64,000 nt of DNA from Plantago ovata (Eukaryota; Streptophyta; Magnoliopsida; Lamiales; Plantaginaceae): assembly GCA_028274465.1 (NCBI GenBank), contig CM051456.1, forward strand, positions 98,423,050-98,487,049, given 5' to 3'. Positions 31,948-43,520 of the stretch are shown here, piece after piece; position 1 is the first letter of the stretch, and each line of letters opens with the position of its first letter. The position numbers and the translations under genes were made by a program. The notes under the pieces were generated by a model. It worked only from the letters and a program-made list of their open reading frames with translations. It made no database searches and was not told the origin of the DNA.

Positions 31948-33164
31948 TGATGAACGAGATTGTCAGACTCAATTAATCAAATAAATTTTTTTTAGCCAAA
32001 GGCAATTCACAACTACAACGAAAACCAAGACACGTAGTGTAGAAGTAAAATAACCTTGAGTGTCGATCTCTAAGGACTATAACTAGCTTTATCAAATTTA
32101 ACATAAACTATAAATCACAAATCAAGCAAAGCACATATTTTTCTTATCAATATGATGAAAGTCAGTGATAGTATGGTCATTCAAAGCAACGGGTAATAAT
32201 CATGCATGAAGTACTTGAAGTTTGTATAGAGATCTATGATCATGAATTGTCCTACGTGTTCCTTTCAATTCAACAGTTTGAAGATAGATGACTTAGATAG
32301 ATCAAAGAAATAAAACAATAAATCAAGTCTTAAACGCGCGAAGCCACTCATGCATAATATATGAAGAACCCTAGCTAAGAAATCACATACTATCACCAAC
32401 GATAGATTTAGCTACTCATATTGCAATCAACAAGAATCAAAGCAAGATTGAATGAAAACATGTTGAATGAAATAAATAAAGGTAGAAAAATTGTGAGATA
32501 CAAGTTACCAATGAAGGTTGTCAATCTCCGATGAATCGCTAACTCACAAGCAAGAATCGGAGATCAAAGATATCCAATCTCTATGCTAAAGCTTCCAAAT
32601 CAACAAGAAAAATAGTCTTCTATGCTAATAATTTCCAGAACAGACTCTGGAGAATTTGTCTCTCAAAATAATGTGAAAAGGTCTGAAAAACGTAGAAAAA
32701 TAGGCAAACATATATATAGTTAAGGAAACGCACGGGGCGAACCGCCCCAGACGCCAGGCGATTCGCCTGGTGCGGGGCGATTCGCCCCACGTCCCAGGCG
32801 ATTCGCCTGGGACGTCCAGATCGACTTTAGCGAGATTTTAGTCTTCTTTTCCTTTTCGGACTCGGATTTTGCCTTCTAGTGACCTTTAAGTCTTGAAACT
32901 CGTCCCCTAGGCCTCAAATCTCATCCGGAACCTTCTAGATACCCCACGAATGTCCTCGAAACACCAAAACCCCGTCGTCTTCATCAATATTACCCATAAA
33001 AACACGTTTTTCACCTAAAACTTGAAAAATTCAAAAAAATGCAGAGAAAAGGGAAACATGACACTATTCTTATAAAATGCACTAAAATATAAGCTAAATT
33101 AACATAGAGGATAGCTAAATTGGTGAAAAAGACTCGAATGAAAGTGTAAAATACTCGTTCATCA
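31948..33164 (-). repeat. LTR shared by G (as 5' LTR) and D (as 3' LTR)
   Basis: 1217 bp, TGATGAACGAG...CGTTCATCA. A PBS lies on its left and a PPT (AACTCCCCAAACC antisense) on its right, so it ends one element and begins the next. Contains a GC-palindrome cluster (32730-32815) and TATATATAG. Confidence 0.88.
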
Positions 33165-33654
33165 AACTCCCCAAACCGAACCTTTGCTTGTCCTCAAGCA
33201 ACTAAGTTAGACTCTAATATAAAAAACCAATGCAACACACAAAATGGAGTCTCATGCCAAATGAAATGAACTAATCCATTGAGTCTATCAAAAACTTATG
33301 AACAATGACCATACAAATCATAACATGGATATTGGTTGAAGAATACCTCGATTGACTCATACACATTCACATATGCACTATGTTAAACAAGATAGTCTCT
33401 CGTAACATTCTCTACCTGGACCTAGTCAGTGACGACGTAATGAAACATGTTAAAATACGAATGGTGGTCCCGTGCCTATGAAACTGAGGACTTACTACTG
33501 TTCACCAAGTTAAGACTTTCCCTCAAAGAGGTCGAACCAATACTGGCTCTCTTCAAACGAAGGAGGGTTCCCTAAAAGTTCACACTCCCCTATTCTACCC
33601 ATCTCTCAAGCAAAGTCATAAACTATCACTACTTCCTGAATGGCAGGACGAGGG
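33165..33654 (-). other. 3' region of D, LTR-proximal part
   Basis: PPT 33165-33177, the GACAAGCAAAGG motif and the conserved non-coding block, up to GGACGAGGG where copia K2 inserted. 33650-33654 (GAGGG) is the left TSD copy of K2. Confidence 0.85.
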
Positions 33655-35376
33655 TGTAAGAAAATACGGTCAGAGTTACCCCTAGGGTACGCAGCGGAAT
33701 TTCAAAAATTTTCTTAACATATAGGTTAATTGATTATGTATATGTCGTATATATATAAACACGTCAATTACAAGACTAACCTTACTTCCAAAGCAGCTTC
33801 CAAGTCTTCGTAATAATCCGGTGTATCTTCTCTTTCGTCGAAGTCGAAGATATCTGCAATACTCTGATTATCTGCAAGGCAATAAGAGTTAGTTTCCAGC
33901 TCCTAGAACCTCAACCTTGGTATCCACGGATGAACAGCCTATCGGAAGAATGCTAGGATATTCTTTGTGTGACCAAGAAGACGGGGTGGCGATTCCTCTG
34001 GCAGAGGTGGCGCGCGCGTGTAGGCTATATAGAGGAGGGGAGAGCTTTTTATTTTCTCTAAGAAAACGGGGTAGTAAACTGCGTGTAAAACTATATCCAA
34101 AGCTCTCTAACAGTCTACTATATATAGTAGTTAATAGAAGCCTAAAGCATAAGCAATTAGACTTCGTAAAGGAATAAGAATCTAATTATTATCGCACTAG
34201 GAAACCAATATCAAGTCTAGATTCATTCCCAATCAAATTAAAACTCAATCAGGAAAATCTAACTTATCCCTTGGACTTCTAATAGAGCAAGGAGTCGAAC
34301 TCTTCCCCTATGTTATCTATGCGCGCGCGCGCCCAGTCCTACGAGAGATAGGTGGGTCGGGACCCACTTATAGTTCTAAGGCAATTCAAACTCCAAGTAG
34401 ATTTTGCCTAAGTGCGTATGTTAATTCTAAATTAACATATCCTTTCAAATCAAACCTCTATTATATTTCCAAAATATAATCTTTAATTGTATTTACATAA
34501 AATACAATTAATTAGCCAATTCAATTAATAATTCCAAATCATTAATTGAGCCACCAAATATTATAATTAATTCCAAATCAATTATAATCCATCAATCACA
34601 ATTAATTCTAAATTAATTATTAATTCCAAATCAATTATAATCGATCAATCACAATTAATTCTAAATTAATTGCGATTCCATCTTCAATGATATTCTGATA
34701 GGCTGAATCACCATATAGTGTGACCCATAGGGCCTCATCGTATTAAGAAAGTCCTAGACTAGGCAACATGGAATTCCTAGACGGTTCCATTTGCAATATT
34801 AATACATGAGGACGTTTGAGAGGTTTCTCAAAGCTAACCCTTTCGTTGCGAAGTCTGTTGCGCTCAACGCGGCGATGGTAACGTCCCTTCATCTGACTTG
34901 CTCGAATGCATCTAGGATCGATGAAGTATCTATCCCAATAATACATCCACGGGCGTCTCAGGGAGTTGCTTGGTTATTAAGATATACTTATGACCATCAT
35001 AATATATCATTTGCACTGGCCAGTGACTTTACCAACACAACTATGCAGACTATGAGCAGTACTCTCCTGTGCTAGACTTGAGAGATGAATCCTTCACAGA
35101 ATCACTTATCATCCCCATTTGTATGTAGGCATAATCCTGGATCGTGTCTTAGGTCAACTGCTTATTCAGAGCTGACATCGACGGGTCCACCAAGGATATG
35201 GGGCAACAAATGTGATGATAAAGTCCTGTAAGTACAAAGGACGACTGGCATCACTTCGACAACGTACCGGTTCCCATAGACACTTCGGTGTAGAGTATAC
35301 ATCGATGGGAGTGTCCGGTGGGTACTTCCATTGTTCGATAATCCTTCTTCGAACAACTATGCGCAGTTATGGGAAC
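33655..35376 (-). repeat. 3' LTR of K2, U3 end missing
   Basis: Matches 44989 to about 46662 of the 5' LTR, including TGTAAGAAAATACGG, an alternating GC run (34320-34332) and the AT-rich ATTAATTCTAAATTAATT repeats. One of these repeats is duplicated here (about 34560-34670). Confidence 0.9.
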
Positions 35377-35520
35377 ACATGTATGAGCTCATCGGTATGT
35401 ATGAGCTCTAAGCAGCGAGTGGCACGAACACCTTGTCCAACAAAAGGTTTGTTCGTCATCTTACCCTTAACACATGATTCGCATGTACCATATGATTCAA
35501 AATCAAATGGTTCTAAGTAG
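35377..35520 (-). pseudogene. Integrase zinc-finger end of K2, left of V
   Basis: Reads in frame after the sequence right of V. It holds YGTCESCVKGKMTNKPF (the CC of the HHCC finger) and GVRATRCLELIHTDE, a standard copia signature. A short repeat GAGCTCATACAT follows, then LTR sequence: the deletion junction. Confidence 0.85.
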
Positions 35521-35525
35521 TCCAA
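35521..35525. repeat. Left target-site duplication of V
   Basis: TCCAA, identical to 42169-42173. Confidence 0.92.
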
Positions 35526-36833
35526 TGATGAATGTGTATTTTACACTTTCATTTGAGTCATTTTCAGCTATTTCAGCTATCCTCTATGTTAATTTAGCTA
35601 TATTTTAGTGCATTTTATTAGAATAGTGTCACGTTTCCCTTTTGTTTTTATTTTACAGGTTTTGATTGAAAAACGAGGATTTCCGGGCAATTATATTGAA
35701 GTTGACAAGGAATTGGTGTTCCAGAAGCCTATTTGGAGTATCTGAAGGTTTCCGGATAGGATTTGGAGTCTAGGGGTCGAATCTGGAGGTTAGAAGGCCA
35801 CTAGAAGTCAGTAACCGAGTCCGAAAAGGGGAAGAAATCCAAAAACGCGCAAAATCCCGGAATTTACTCCCGGGCGAATCGCTCGGGATGTGGGGCGAAT
35901 CGCCCCACACCAGGCGACTCGCCCGGTGTGTGGGGCCCTTCGCCCCATACTAATTCGAACACTATATATAGTTGCTCAGTTTTTCTCCGAATTTCATACT
36001 TTTCCAGACCTATTCTCTCACCTTTATCTGTAGTGTTAGGTAGGAACTTCCCAGAGCCTGTTCTGGGGGGTCGTAGCTTAGGAGATACTTTTTCATAGCA
36101 GTTTGGAGCTTGTAAGATCGCGATTCTTCGGAGACCGACAACCTTCGGTAACATTGTATCTTACGGTTTTTCTACGTATTTTTATATAACTTTCAATATG
36201 TTTTATTCTATGATTTCTGTTGATTGCATGACAACTATGAGTAGCTAACTTCTCGTTGGTGATAGTATATGAATTCTTAGCGAAGGGTTGATAATTATGC
36301 TAATGGCTATATCGCGCATTATACTCCGTGTTATTGCTTTATTTCTTTGATCTAGCGAAATCTATATCTTCGTATGTTGATTAATTATTGCACACAATGG
36401 GACAATTCATTAGACTTTAGCATATCTATATCTTCGTAGTGTTGAATAATTACGGAACACAATTGGACAATTTAATAGTCTTTTGACCTATCTATCTCTT
36501 TATCTTCGTAGTGTTTGATAATTACAACAGGACAATTCATTGATCAAAGATCTCCATGCAAAACCGAGGAATTTACGCATGATTATTAACCCGTTAGGCT
36601 TTGAAGGACCATACTATCACAAATCTCCATTATCTGTTAGAAAACCCTTTGCTATATCGTCTGCTGTTTTTATATTCTAAATTAGATTTGATAAAGCTAG
36701 TTATAGTCCTTAGAGATCGACACTCGAGGTTATTCTACTGCTACACTACGATTTTCATTGTAGTTGTGAATTGCCTTTGGCTAAATAACAAATTTATTTG
36801 ATTAATCAGGACCTGACAAATCCTTGATCATCA
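35526..36833 (+). repeat. Left LTR of V, plus orientation
   Basis: 1308 bp, TGATGAATGTG...GATCATCA. GC block 35865-35950, TATATATAG about 35961-35969, R repeat CAGAGCCTGTTCTG about 36053-36066, three U5 repeats. Confidence 0.92.
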
Positions 36834-36852
36834 AATTGGCGCCTTGGCCGCC
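36834..36852. other. PBS stub and inversion junction of V
   Basis: AATTGGCGCC, the first seven PBS bases after the usual AAT spacer, then TTGGCC, and from about 36848 the antisense of the ORF2 region (GCC-C-CTGTTATGGAATCC, as in B near 6012). The join lies within a few bases of the palindrome GGCGCC. Confidence 0.8.
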
Positions 36853-37474
36853 TCTGTTATGGAATCCTCCATCCTGTAGCCCTCCAATAGGTTGTGAACC
36901 GTTGAAGGGGAAAGAGCAGTGGTATCAGAGCCTCCGTCTCCAGCGTTTTACACCCCGAGGAGGTTACAGTAAGCTGCTCGGATCCTCAAAATTCTTCTAC
37001 CATCTTTTCCAATGTCGACCACATTCTCTACGGTTGATGCCATCGATGTCTATATGATGCTCCCTTTAGAGGCAGTCAAGGGGCACCCCTAAGAGGGGCC
37101 GGGCACCCATGTCATTTTGTTTTGGAACCAAGCTAGCGCTTCGGAACCTTCTAGCAACTGCGAATTCAAGATTGAATCCGTCGCGGCAAGATCGTCCCGG
37201 TGCCTTCCAGTTCACTCGAACTTTGCAGTCCTTGTGATGGATTGCTGACGTAATAATGGTTTTTGTCCCTTCGGTGGTGCAAGAATAGGCATAGGAGTCC
37301 TTACTCCAGGTGTACTCTAGCTCCTCCTCTTGGATAATCCGCGGCGTTGTTGCAAGAGCCCGTGGCTCGAACGCACCTCTAACGAGATCACTCTTCTTGA
37401 CATGGTTGTAATCGATCCCCCTCCAATACTTTATAGTAATCATACGGGAATGCTCCTCTCCCTCGGCATGGTTC
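36850..37474 (-). pseudogene. ORF2 of V, decayed, 3' part missing
   Basis: Same short ORF2 as in B and I: LEYTWSKDSYAYSCTTEGT and CKVRVNWKAP, open from 37506 to 37066 when the intron end is read through. At the spliced start an ATG gives MPRERSIPV and then stops, overlapping a second ATG (MITIKYWRG). It ends at the junction in the MEDSI region, so the acidic part and the ADRGQT tail are absent. Confidence 0.68.
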
Positions 37475-38015
37475 CTACAAACAACAGTTAGTACCTCGTA
37501 TGACACAAAATTGACTCATGCATATGCTAGTGTAAGAATGAAACACACAAGTGATAAAATCAACAATCGAACTCCCCAAAACCTTATGTCTACCCTAGCT
37601 TCTTCAACATGCAACATACCAATGTAACTACTACATGCAATACATCACATTATTCTCTTGCTAGACAACCAATAACCTAAATAGCTAGGCTCAATTCATA
37701 CTATAGAAGCGAAAAACTCTATCAATATAAATCCTCATACTCAACAATTATGCGTTCTATCATCAAATTCATCATCGTTACATCAATAAACACAATCATA
37801 TGTATGAATCAAAGATAAAGATATAATGCATAACAAGATATATCATCTAGTAGCAAAATTCCCAAATCAACAATCCAAGCATAATTGAGCATGCAATTGA
37901 TAGTAAATAATGCTTTTAATCACACAAACAACCTACCCATGCATCATATAAGCATAATTGAAGCTAAAATTAGAAAACCCCCAAATTTGAAAAATTAGGG
38001 TTCATAAGAAGATAC
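37475..38015 (-). other. Putative intron before ORF2 of V
   Basis: 541 bp, donor GAG|GTATCTTC and acceptor TTTGTAG|GAACC on the minus strand; aligned with the introns of B, C and I. Confidence 0.62.
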
Positions 38016-38552
38016 CTCAGATCTGAAAAACTAATGCACTAGGGTGAAATCTGTTCGGATGAAAAGATAGATCATGTAATAGGCTTCGATTGAAGCTATA
38101 GAACACAAAATTTGGTGAAGAAATGAAGAAGTTATGAAGATTTGAATGTATTTTCGCCCAATTCGGTTTTTGGAGAGAAAGAGGTGAAGAGAATGAAGAA
38201 AATGAGCTAAAAAAAAGGAGATCCGCGTTTTTAGTCTTCAGAGGTCGTGGGGCGAGTCGCCCCCGGTGTGGGGCGATTCTCCCCCCACTCCCCGATGCGG
38301 GGAGACGAAATCTTCGACAAAAAATGCGGTTTTTAATCCCCGAAACCATTTTCCTCATAAAACCACTCGAAAAATCTCACTCGAACATAGCATAAGCACA
38401 TACGACACAGAAACGAACAAATTCACATATGAAAAGAAAATTGTTCAAGAATGAATGCATTCAAAAAATCAGTAAAGAAAGCGATAAAAATTCCGGGTTG
38501 CCTCCCGGATAGCGTCATTGTTTAAAGTCTTTGACTCGACTCCTGTCTGCGC
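38016..38552 (-). other. ORF2 leader exon, GC block and spacer of V
   Basis: Non-coding. The GC-palindrome block at 38244-38302 is shorter than in B (two to three units). The post-gag inverted repeat CCGGGTTGCCTCCCGG lies near 38493-38508. Confidence 0.6.
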
Positions 38553-40704
38553 CTAGCTCTTCTTTTTGCGGGTACTAGTCTTCCCCTTCATGGATCTCCT
38601 CCTCATGCCATGAACCTGTGAATAAGAAAGAACATAGGCTGCAAGACCACAGTAGTGAGTAGTGTGAGAAGTATCAGGCGGATCAGATATGGCTTGCAAC
38701 ACATGTTGCTTGCCATCCACTTCAATAGTGCAAGTTCTTTGGTAGATGTCCATCACGGAGCGTAGCTTAGTCAAGAACGTTCGCCCCAAGAGAATGACAT
38801 CCCCCGTCTCAGGTGTAGACGCCGGCATAACTATAAAATTGGTGTATACAGAAGCTTCACCAATCTTGACCAATACATTTTTCACAACGCCCTCAGGTCT
38901 CACAAAGGATCCATCCGCCAGTTGCACAATAGCCCTATGCTCAGATAGTTTTCCAATGCTACTCTTCTCAAACACATTCAAAGGGAGCACATTAGAGTAG
39001 GATCCCGTGTCTAGTGTGGCGCGGACATCTTCAAGCTCACCAATCCCGACCTTAATATCGGAACTTTGAGGGAGTGGCTCGGGATCCTCTTGCTCCTCTT
39101 CACTCTCGTCAGAACCAAGGTCCTTCTCTTCTTCCTTAGCCTGTGGGGACACTTCCCCCCTTGCAACACTCGCACTTAGCAACCTTCTTGATGGTGATTT
39201 CAACAGGTAGATCACCAGCCAAGGTAATGGACATCGACTTCTCAGTGTTGCTAGGCAGCTTGCCTTGTTCCCTACTTGCTCCTCGGTCGATCAACTCTTG
39301 CATCTTTTGTTGGGCAAGCCTAGTGCTCTCTTCCAACCTATCAAGCCTTGCCCTAGTCTTCTCAGAATCTTCTTCATAATGTTTGAGAAAACTTTGGGTG
39401 TCATCAACCATTTTCTGCAAGTTCTCCATCAGTTGAGCCGACTTCGTCTTCGGTGGCTCTTTCGGAGCGGGGTTTTCGCAGTGATCATTACCATAGTTAA
39501 GCCTACTACGGTCTTTGTTAGGGCCATAAGTTTGGCTAGCTGGTGCATATCCTTGATTGTTTCGGAACCCTCTTCTCCAAAATCCACCTCGAGGATTCCT
39601 ACCGTCTTGTCCGTAGCTAGCTTCTTGAGTACCAAACTCCGTAGCAAAGGCTTCCTCTTCGCCTCCTTGAACCCAATTGCCATCATCATACGCAAGCTCC
39701 GATCTACACATATGAGCCCCATGCCCATAGTTCTTGCATATTCGGCAAACTTCGTTCGAAACAGTTGTTCCAGCGGCGCTCTTGAGGACTTGCTTCAATT
39801 CGTTGGTAAAGCACTCGAATTGATCCCCATTCCCCCTATACATAGGGGCTTCTTGAGTTGGTGGAGCTTCAGGTCCACGTCTCCTAACCATCGCTCTTGG
39901 GTCCTTGAACTGCGAACCCTTAGCAAGCCTTTCGAAAACTGCCCAGACGGCTTCTGCATTTTCCTCCCAAATATTGCCTCGGCATTGGAAATCCACCACT
40001 TGTTGGTTCTCGAAGGTTAGTCCATTGTAGAAGTGTTGGACTAGGTCAGAAAGCTCAAAACCATGGTGAGGGCACTTGTTCGTGAGATCTTGGAATCTCT
40101 CAAACGCGGTGTAGATGGTCTCATCATAGTCCTGCTTGAATCCAGTGATTTGCGCCTTTAGCACGGTAGTCAAGATGTGAGGGAAGTATTTTTCCATGAA
40201 AGCTGAAAAAACCTTCTCCCAAGTGTCCAGCGAGCCTGCTGGTAGAGAACTCAACCATGACTTGGCTCTGTCGCCAAGCCCCATAGCAAAAACCTTCATC
40301 CTCAACTCATCCGTTGTTATTTCGGCTCTGGGTCGTGGGAGTTGGTTGACGAAATCATCGATATCGTGCAAGTACCCCATCACATCTTCCCTTGATAAGC
40401 CATAGAACCTCGGAAGTTGTTGGAATGCGTGGTTCTTGATTTCCAGATCTCGAGTTGCGGACGAAAGAACAATCGCCGGTCCCCTCATCCGATCCTTGGA
40501 GGGTTGAACCCATGCTTTCAGTGGTCTAGCTTCTGCCATTCCGTCGATTTCCTTGAAAAGACTGTGTAGAGATTCATAGAAATCGGTATCCTCTATTTCC
40601 TCTAGCTCACGCCTTTGAAGTAGTCGCCTTCTCTGGTGGTAGACTCTGTCGATCTCAGCAATTGAATCAGCAAGCGGTGTTCCCCTAGATCGTGTATGTG
40701 GCAT
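38553..40704 (-). pseudogene. Gag-protease gene of V, one frameshift
   Basis: Full-length family gag-pro: MPHTRSRGTPLADS start, gag domain, CCHC knuckle, coiled coil, KCECCKGG, DTG protease (ATLDTGSYSNVLPLNVF), basic tail. The only break is a single-base frameshift near 39150, between the C-C motif and protease (one frame 40704-39136, the other 39215-38553). It is therefore one of the best preserved copies, in line with a recent insertion. Confidence 0.9.
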
Positions 40705-40829
40705 ACACTATCTGTAACAGACTAGGAAAGCAGTATCAGAGAGAGATTAAAAAGGAAAACTAAAACTACTGGAATTAGGAATTGAATGCTGAAAATATAA
40801 ACAAATTAAACAGAAAAAAGGAGTATAGT

Positions 40830-40846
40830 CCCCGGCAACGGCGCCA
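40830..40846 (-). promoter_or_regulatory. Primer-binding site of V, right side (tRNA-Asp)
   Basis: Exact antisense of TGGCGCCGTTGCCGGGG next to the right LTR. Confidence 0.93.
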
Positions 40847-40849
40847 ATT

Positions 40850-42168
40850 TGATGATCGCGGGATTGTCGGTTCCGGATCAGTCAAATAAATTTGTTATTT
40901 AGCCAAAGGCAATTCACAACTACAACGAAAACTGTAGTGTAGCAGTAGAATAACCTCGAGTGTCGATCTCTAAGGACTATAACTAGCTTTATCAAATATA
41001 ATTTAGAATATAAAAACAGCAGACAATATAGCAAAGGCTTTTCTTAATAGATAATGGAGATTGGTGATAGTATGGTCCTTCAAAGCATAACGGGTTAATA
41101 ATCATGCGTAAATTCCTTGATTTTGCATGGAGATCTTGATCTATGAACTGTCCTGTTGTAATTATCAAACACTGCGAAGATATATATTTAAATAGGCCAA
41201 AGACCAATGAATTGTCCAATTGTGTTCCGTAATTATTCAACACTACGAAGATATATATATTTAAACAGGTCAAAGTATTGTCCAATTGTGTGCAATAATT
41301 AATCAACATACGAAGATATAGATTCCGCTAGATCAAAGAAATAAAGCAATAACACGGAGTATAATGCGCGATATAGCCATTAGCATAATTATCAACCCTT
41401 CGCTAAGAATTCACATACTATCACCAACGATAAGTTTACCTACTCATAGTTGTCATGTAATCAACAGTAATCATAGAAGAAAACATGTTGAAAGATATAT
41501 AAAAATAAGTAGAAAAACTGTAAGATACAATGTTACCGAATGTTGTTAGTCTCCGAAGAATCGCGATCTTACAAGCTCCAAACTGCTATGAAAAAGTATC
41601 TCCTAAGCTACGACCCCCCAGAACAGGTCTGGGAAGTTCCTACCTAAAACTACAGAGAAAGGTGAGAGAATAGGTCTGGAAAAGTATGAAATTCGGAGAA
41701 AAACTGAGCAACTATATATAATGTTCGAATTTGTGTGGGGCGAAGGGCCCCACACACCGGGCGAGTCGCCTGGTGTGGGGTGATTCGCCCCACATCCCGA
41801 GCGATTTGCCCGGGAGATTTTTTCGGGATTTTGCGCGTTTTCGATGCATTTTTGGATTTCTTCCCCTTTTCGGACTCGGTTTCTGACTTCTAGTGGCCTT
41901 CTAACCTCCAGATTCGACCCCTAGACTCCAAATCCTATCCGGAAACCTTCAGATACTCCAAATAGGCTTCTAGAACACCAATTCCTTGTCAACTTCAATA
42001 TAATTGCCTGGAAATCCTCGTTTTTCAACCAAAACCTGTAAAATAAAAACTAAAGGGAAACGTGACACTATTCTAATAAAATGCACTAAAATATAGCTAA
42101 ATTAACATAGAGGATAGCTAAAATAGGTGAAAAAGACTCTAATGGAAGTGTAAAATACACATTCATCA
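40850..42168 (-). repeat. Right LTR of V, minus orientation
   Basis: 1319 bp. Read on the minus strand it runs TGATGAATGTG...GATCATCA; U3 faces the flank. GC block 41730-41820. Confidence 0.92.
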
Positions 42169-42173
42169 TCCAA
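42169..42173. repeat. Right target-site duplication of V
   Basis: TCCAA, identical to 35521-35525. Right of it the copia frame continues (HCRLGHINETGIQRLRKL read on the minus strand). Confidence 0.92.
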
Positions 42174-43520
42174 CTTCCTTAGTCTTTGAATCCCTGTTTC
42201 ATTGATATGGCCTAGCCGACAATGCCATAGATAAGATCAATTATTCTTCCTACTTGAAGACGGTTGTTTGTTATGTTTTTGAAATAAAGGTAGACTACTT
42301 TGCAAAATATATAAACCATTCACCAAGCGAGCTTTTCCATAATACTGATCATTTAATGAAAAACAACAAGTATTATTCGCAAATCGAAAGGAAAAACCCA
42401 TATTGTCTAACAATGGAATGGAAATAATATTTCTGACAATGGATGGAACAAAATAAACATTATCAAGTTCTAAACATTGTCCCGAAGGTAAATCTATCTT
42501 GCTGCGTCCAACGCGTTTGGCTTCAACTGGATTGCCGTTCCCAACATGCAAGTCGATTTCGCCTTGCTTGACTAGCCTGTGATCAATTAGCCCCTGCACA
42601 TTATTACAAATGTGTGAGCCACAGGCTGTATCTAATACCCAACCATTGGAGTCAAAAGTAGTCATGTTCATTTCAATAACAAACATACCTGAGCTAGAAG
42701 CCGGTGGCTTCTTAGCTTGATCTGCCCTCAGCTTAGGTCAATCTTTCTTCCAATGTCCTTTCTGCTTACAAAAAAGACATTCATCTGTGCGTACCGTTCC
42801 GCTTCTCTTGAACCTCCTTTTCTGGTTCAGACGCTTAGGCTTATCACTCGAAGTGTTAGCCTTGGCTCCCGACTTTCCCTTACCCTTAGCACCTTTGTTT
42901 CTCGGGTTTGGGTTAGACGGTTGCCTAACAAGCATGATCGACTTTTCCTTCTTAGGAAGAGTTTGATCATATGTCTTCAGCAGATTATGAAGTTCAGGCA
43001 GTGTTACGTACTTCGCATTCATCGTGGTTAACGATGAACTGCGAATATGAACTCGGCAATGATTGAAGGACAAAGATCACCATGATCTTATTCTCATCCT
43101 GAGAACATGTTTAGACATGTTCCCTCCTTCATTGAGCTTGCATCCATGTATCTCTTTGATCAAATCAAATTCAACACTTCTGGATGTCGTCTTAAAGAGC
43201 GACTCAAGATGCTTCAGCATCTCATACAGCAACATGCTATCATGTTGTCTCTGCAGCTCATTGCTCATTGCCGCCAGCATAATACACTGCGCGGATCTAG
43301 CATCCTCAAGATGCTTATCAGACTTTTCCTTGTTGGCTTGATTCCAAGCAGCAACCTGATCGGCAGTCTGATTTTCGGGGCACACGGGAATGACCTCGTC
43401 CAAGACGTACTCAATCTTTTCGTACCTCAGCACCAAACGTATATTCCTGATCCAATCTAGGAAGTTTGGTCCGATCAAAATTTGCTTCTCTAAGACAGCA
43501 CGGAGCGAGATACTCGCCAT
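42174..43520 (-). pseudogene. Gag, protease and GAG-pre-integrase of copia K2
   Basis: From right to left: gag from MASISLRAVLEKQIL (43520) with the typical W...L...L..LF pattern; a frame break near 43075; a basic linker and CCHC-type knuckle start CLFCKQKGHWKKD (about 42775-42738), with a stop where the last Cys is expected; protease frame 42686-42237 with WVLDTACGSHICNNVQGL, in which the catalytic DTG reads DTA; then, after another stop, the GAG-pre-integrase LWHCRLGHI up to V. The changed catalytic Gly and several breaks make it inactive. Confidence 0.87.

Larger units (their letters stand above)
31708..33164 (-). mobile_element. Element G, 5' fragment of a gypsy element with a third gag type
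   Basis: LTR 31948-33164, PBS 31928-31944, leader 31782-31927 and the first 24 codons of gag, reading right to left. The rest was lost at the junction with K1. The leader is unlike that of Z/B/C and resembles the one in A (CTCAGTTTTGAGTTACTC). Confidence 0.75.
35526..42168. mobile_element. Element V, retroelement with inverted LTRs
   Basis: Left LTR 35526-36833 reads plus and is followed inward by a PBS start; right LTR 40850-42168 reads minus and is followed inward by a perfect PBS, leader, gag-pro, spacer, intron and ORF2, all minus. So both termini are U3 ends (TGATGAATGTG outward) and no 3' region, PPT or U5 outer end exists. Perfect TSD TCCAA on both sides; excising V plus one TSD copy restores the copia frame across the join. 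Both LTRs share the rare end GATCATCA and the same GC-block order, so they are close relatives, but they differ at many U3/U5 positions. Confidence 0.9.

Noticed and set aside
36920..36932. TGGTATCAGAGCC, a perfect tRNA-Met PBS copy 87 bp inside the left LTR of V
   Set aside because: The same place in B and I reads TGGTATCAGGAC; it is ORF2-region sequence that matches by chance and is far from the LTR end.
39265..40020. 251-aa plus-strand ORF over V gag
   Set aside because: Shadow of the gag-pro frame; the same antisense frame appears, broken at different points, over every gag-pro copy.
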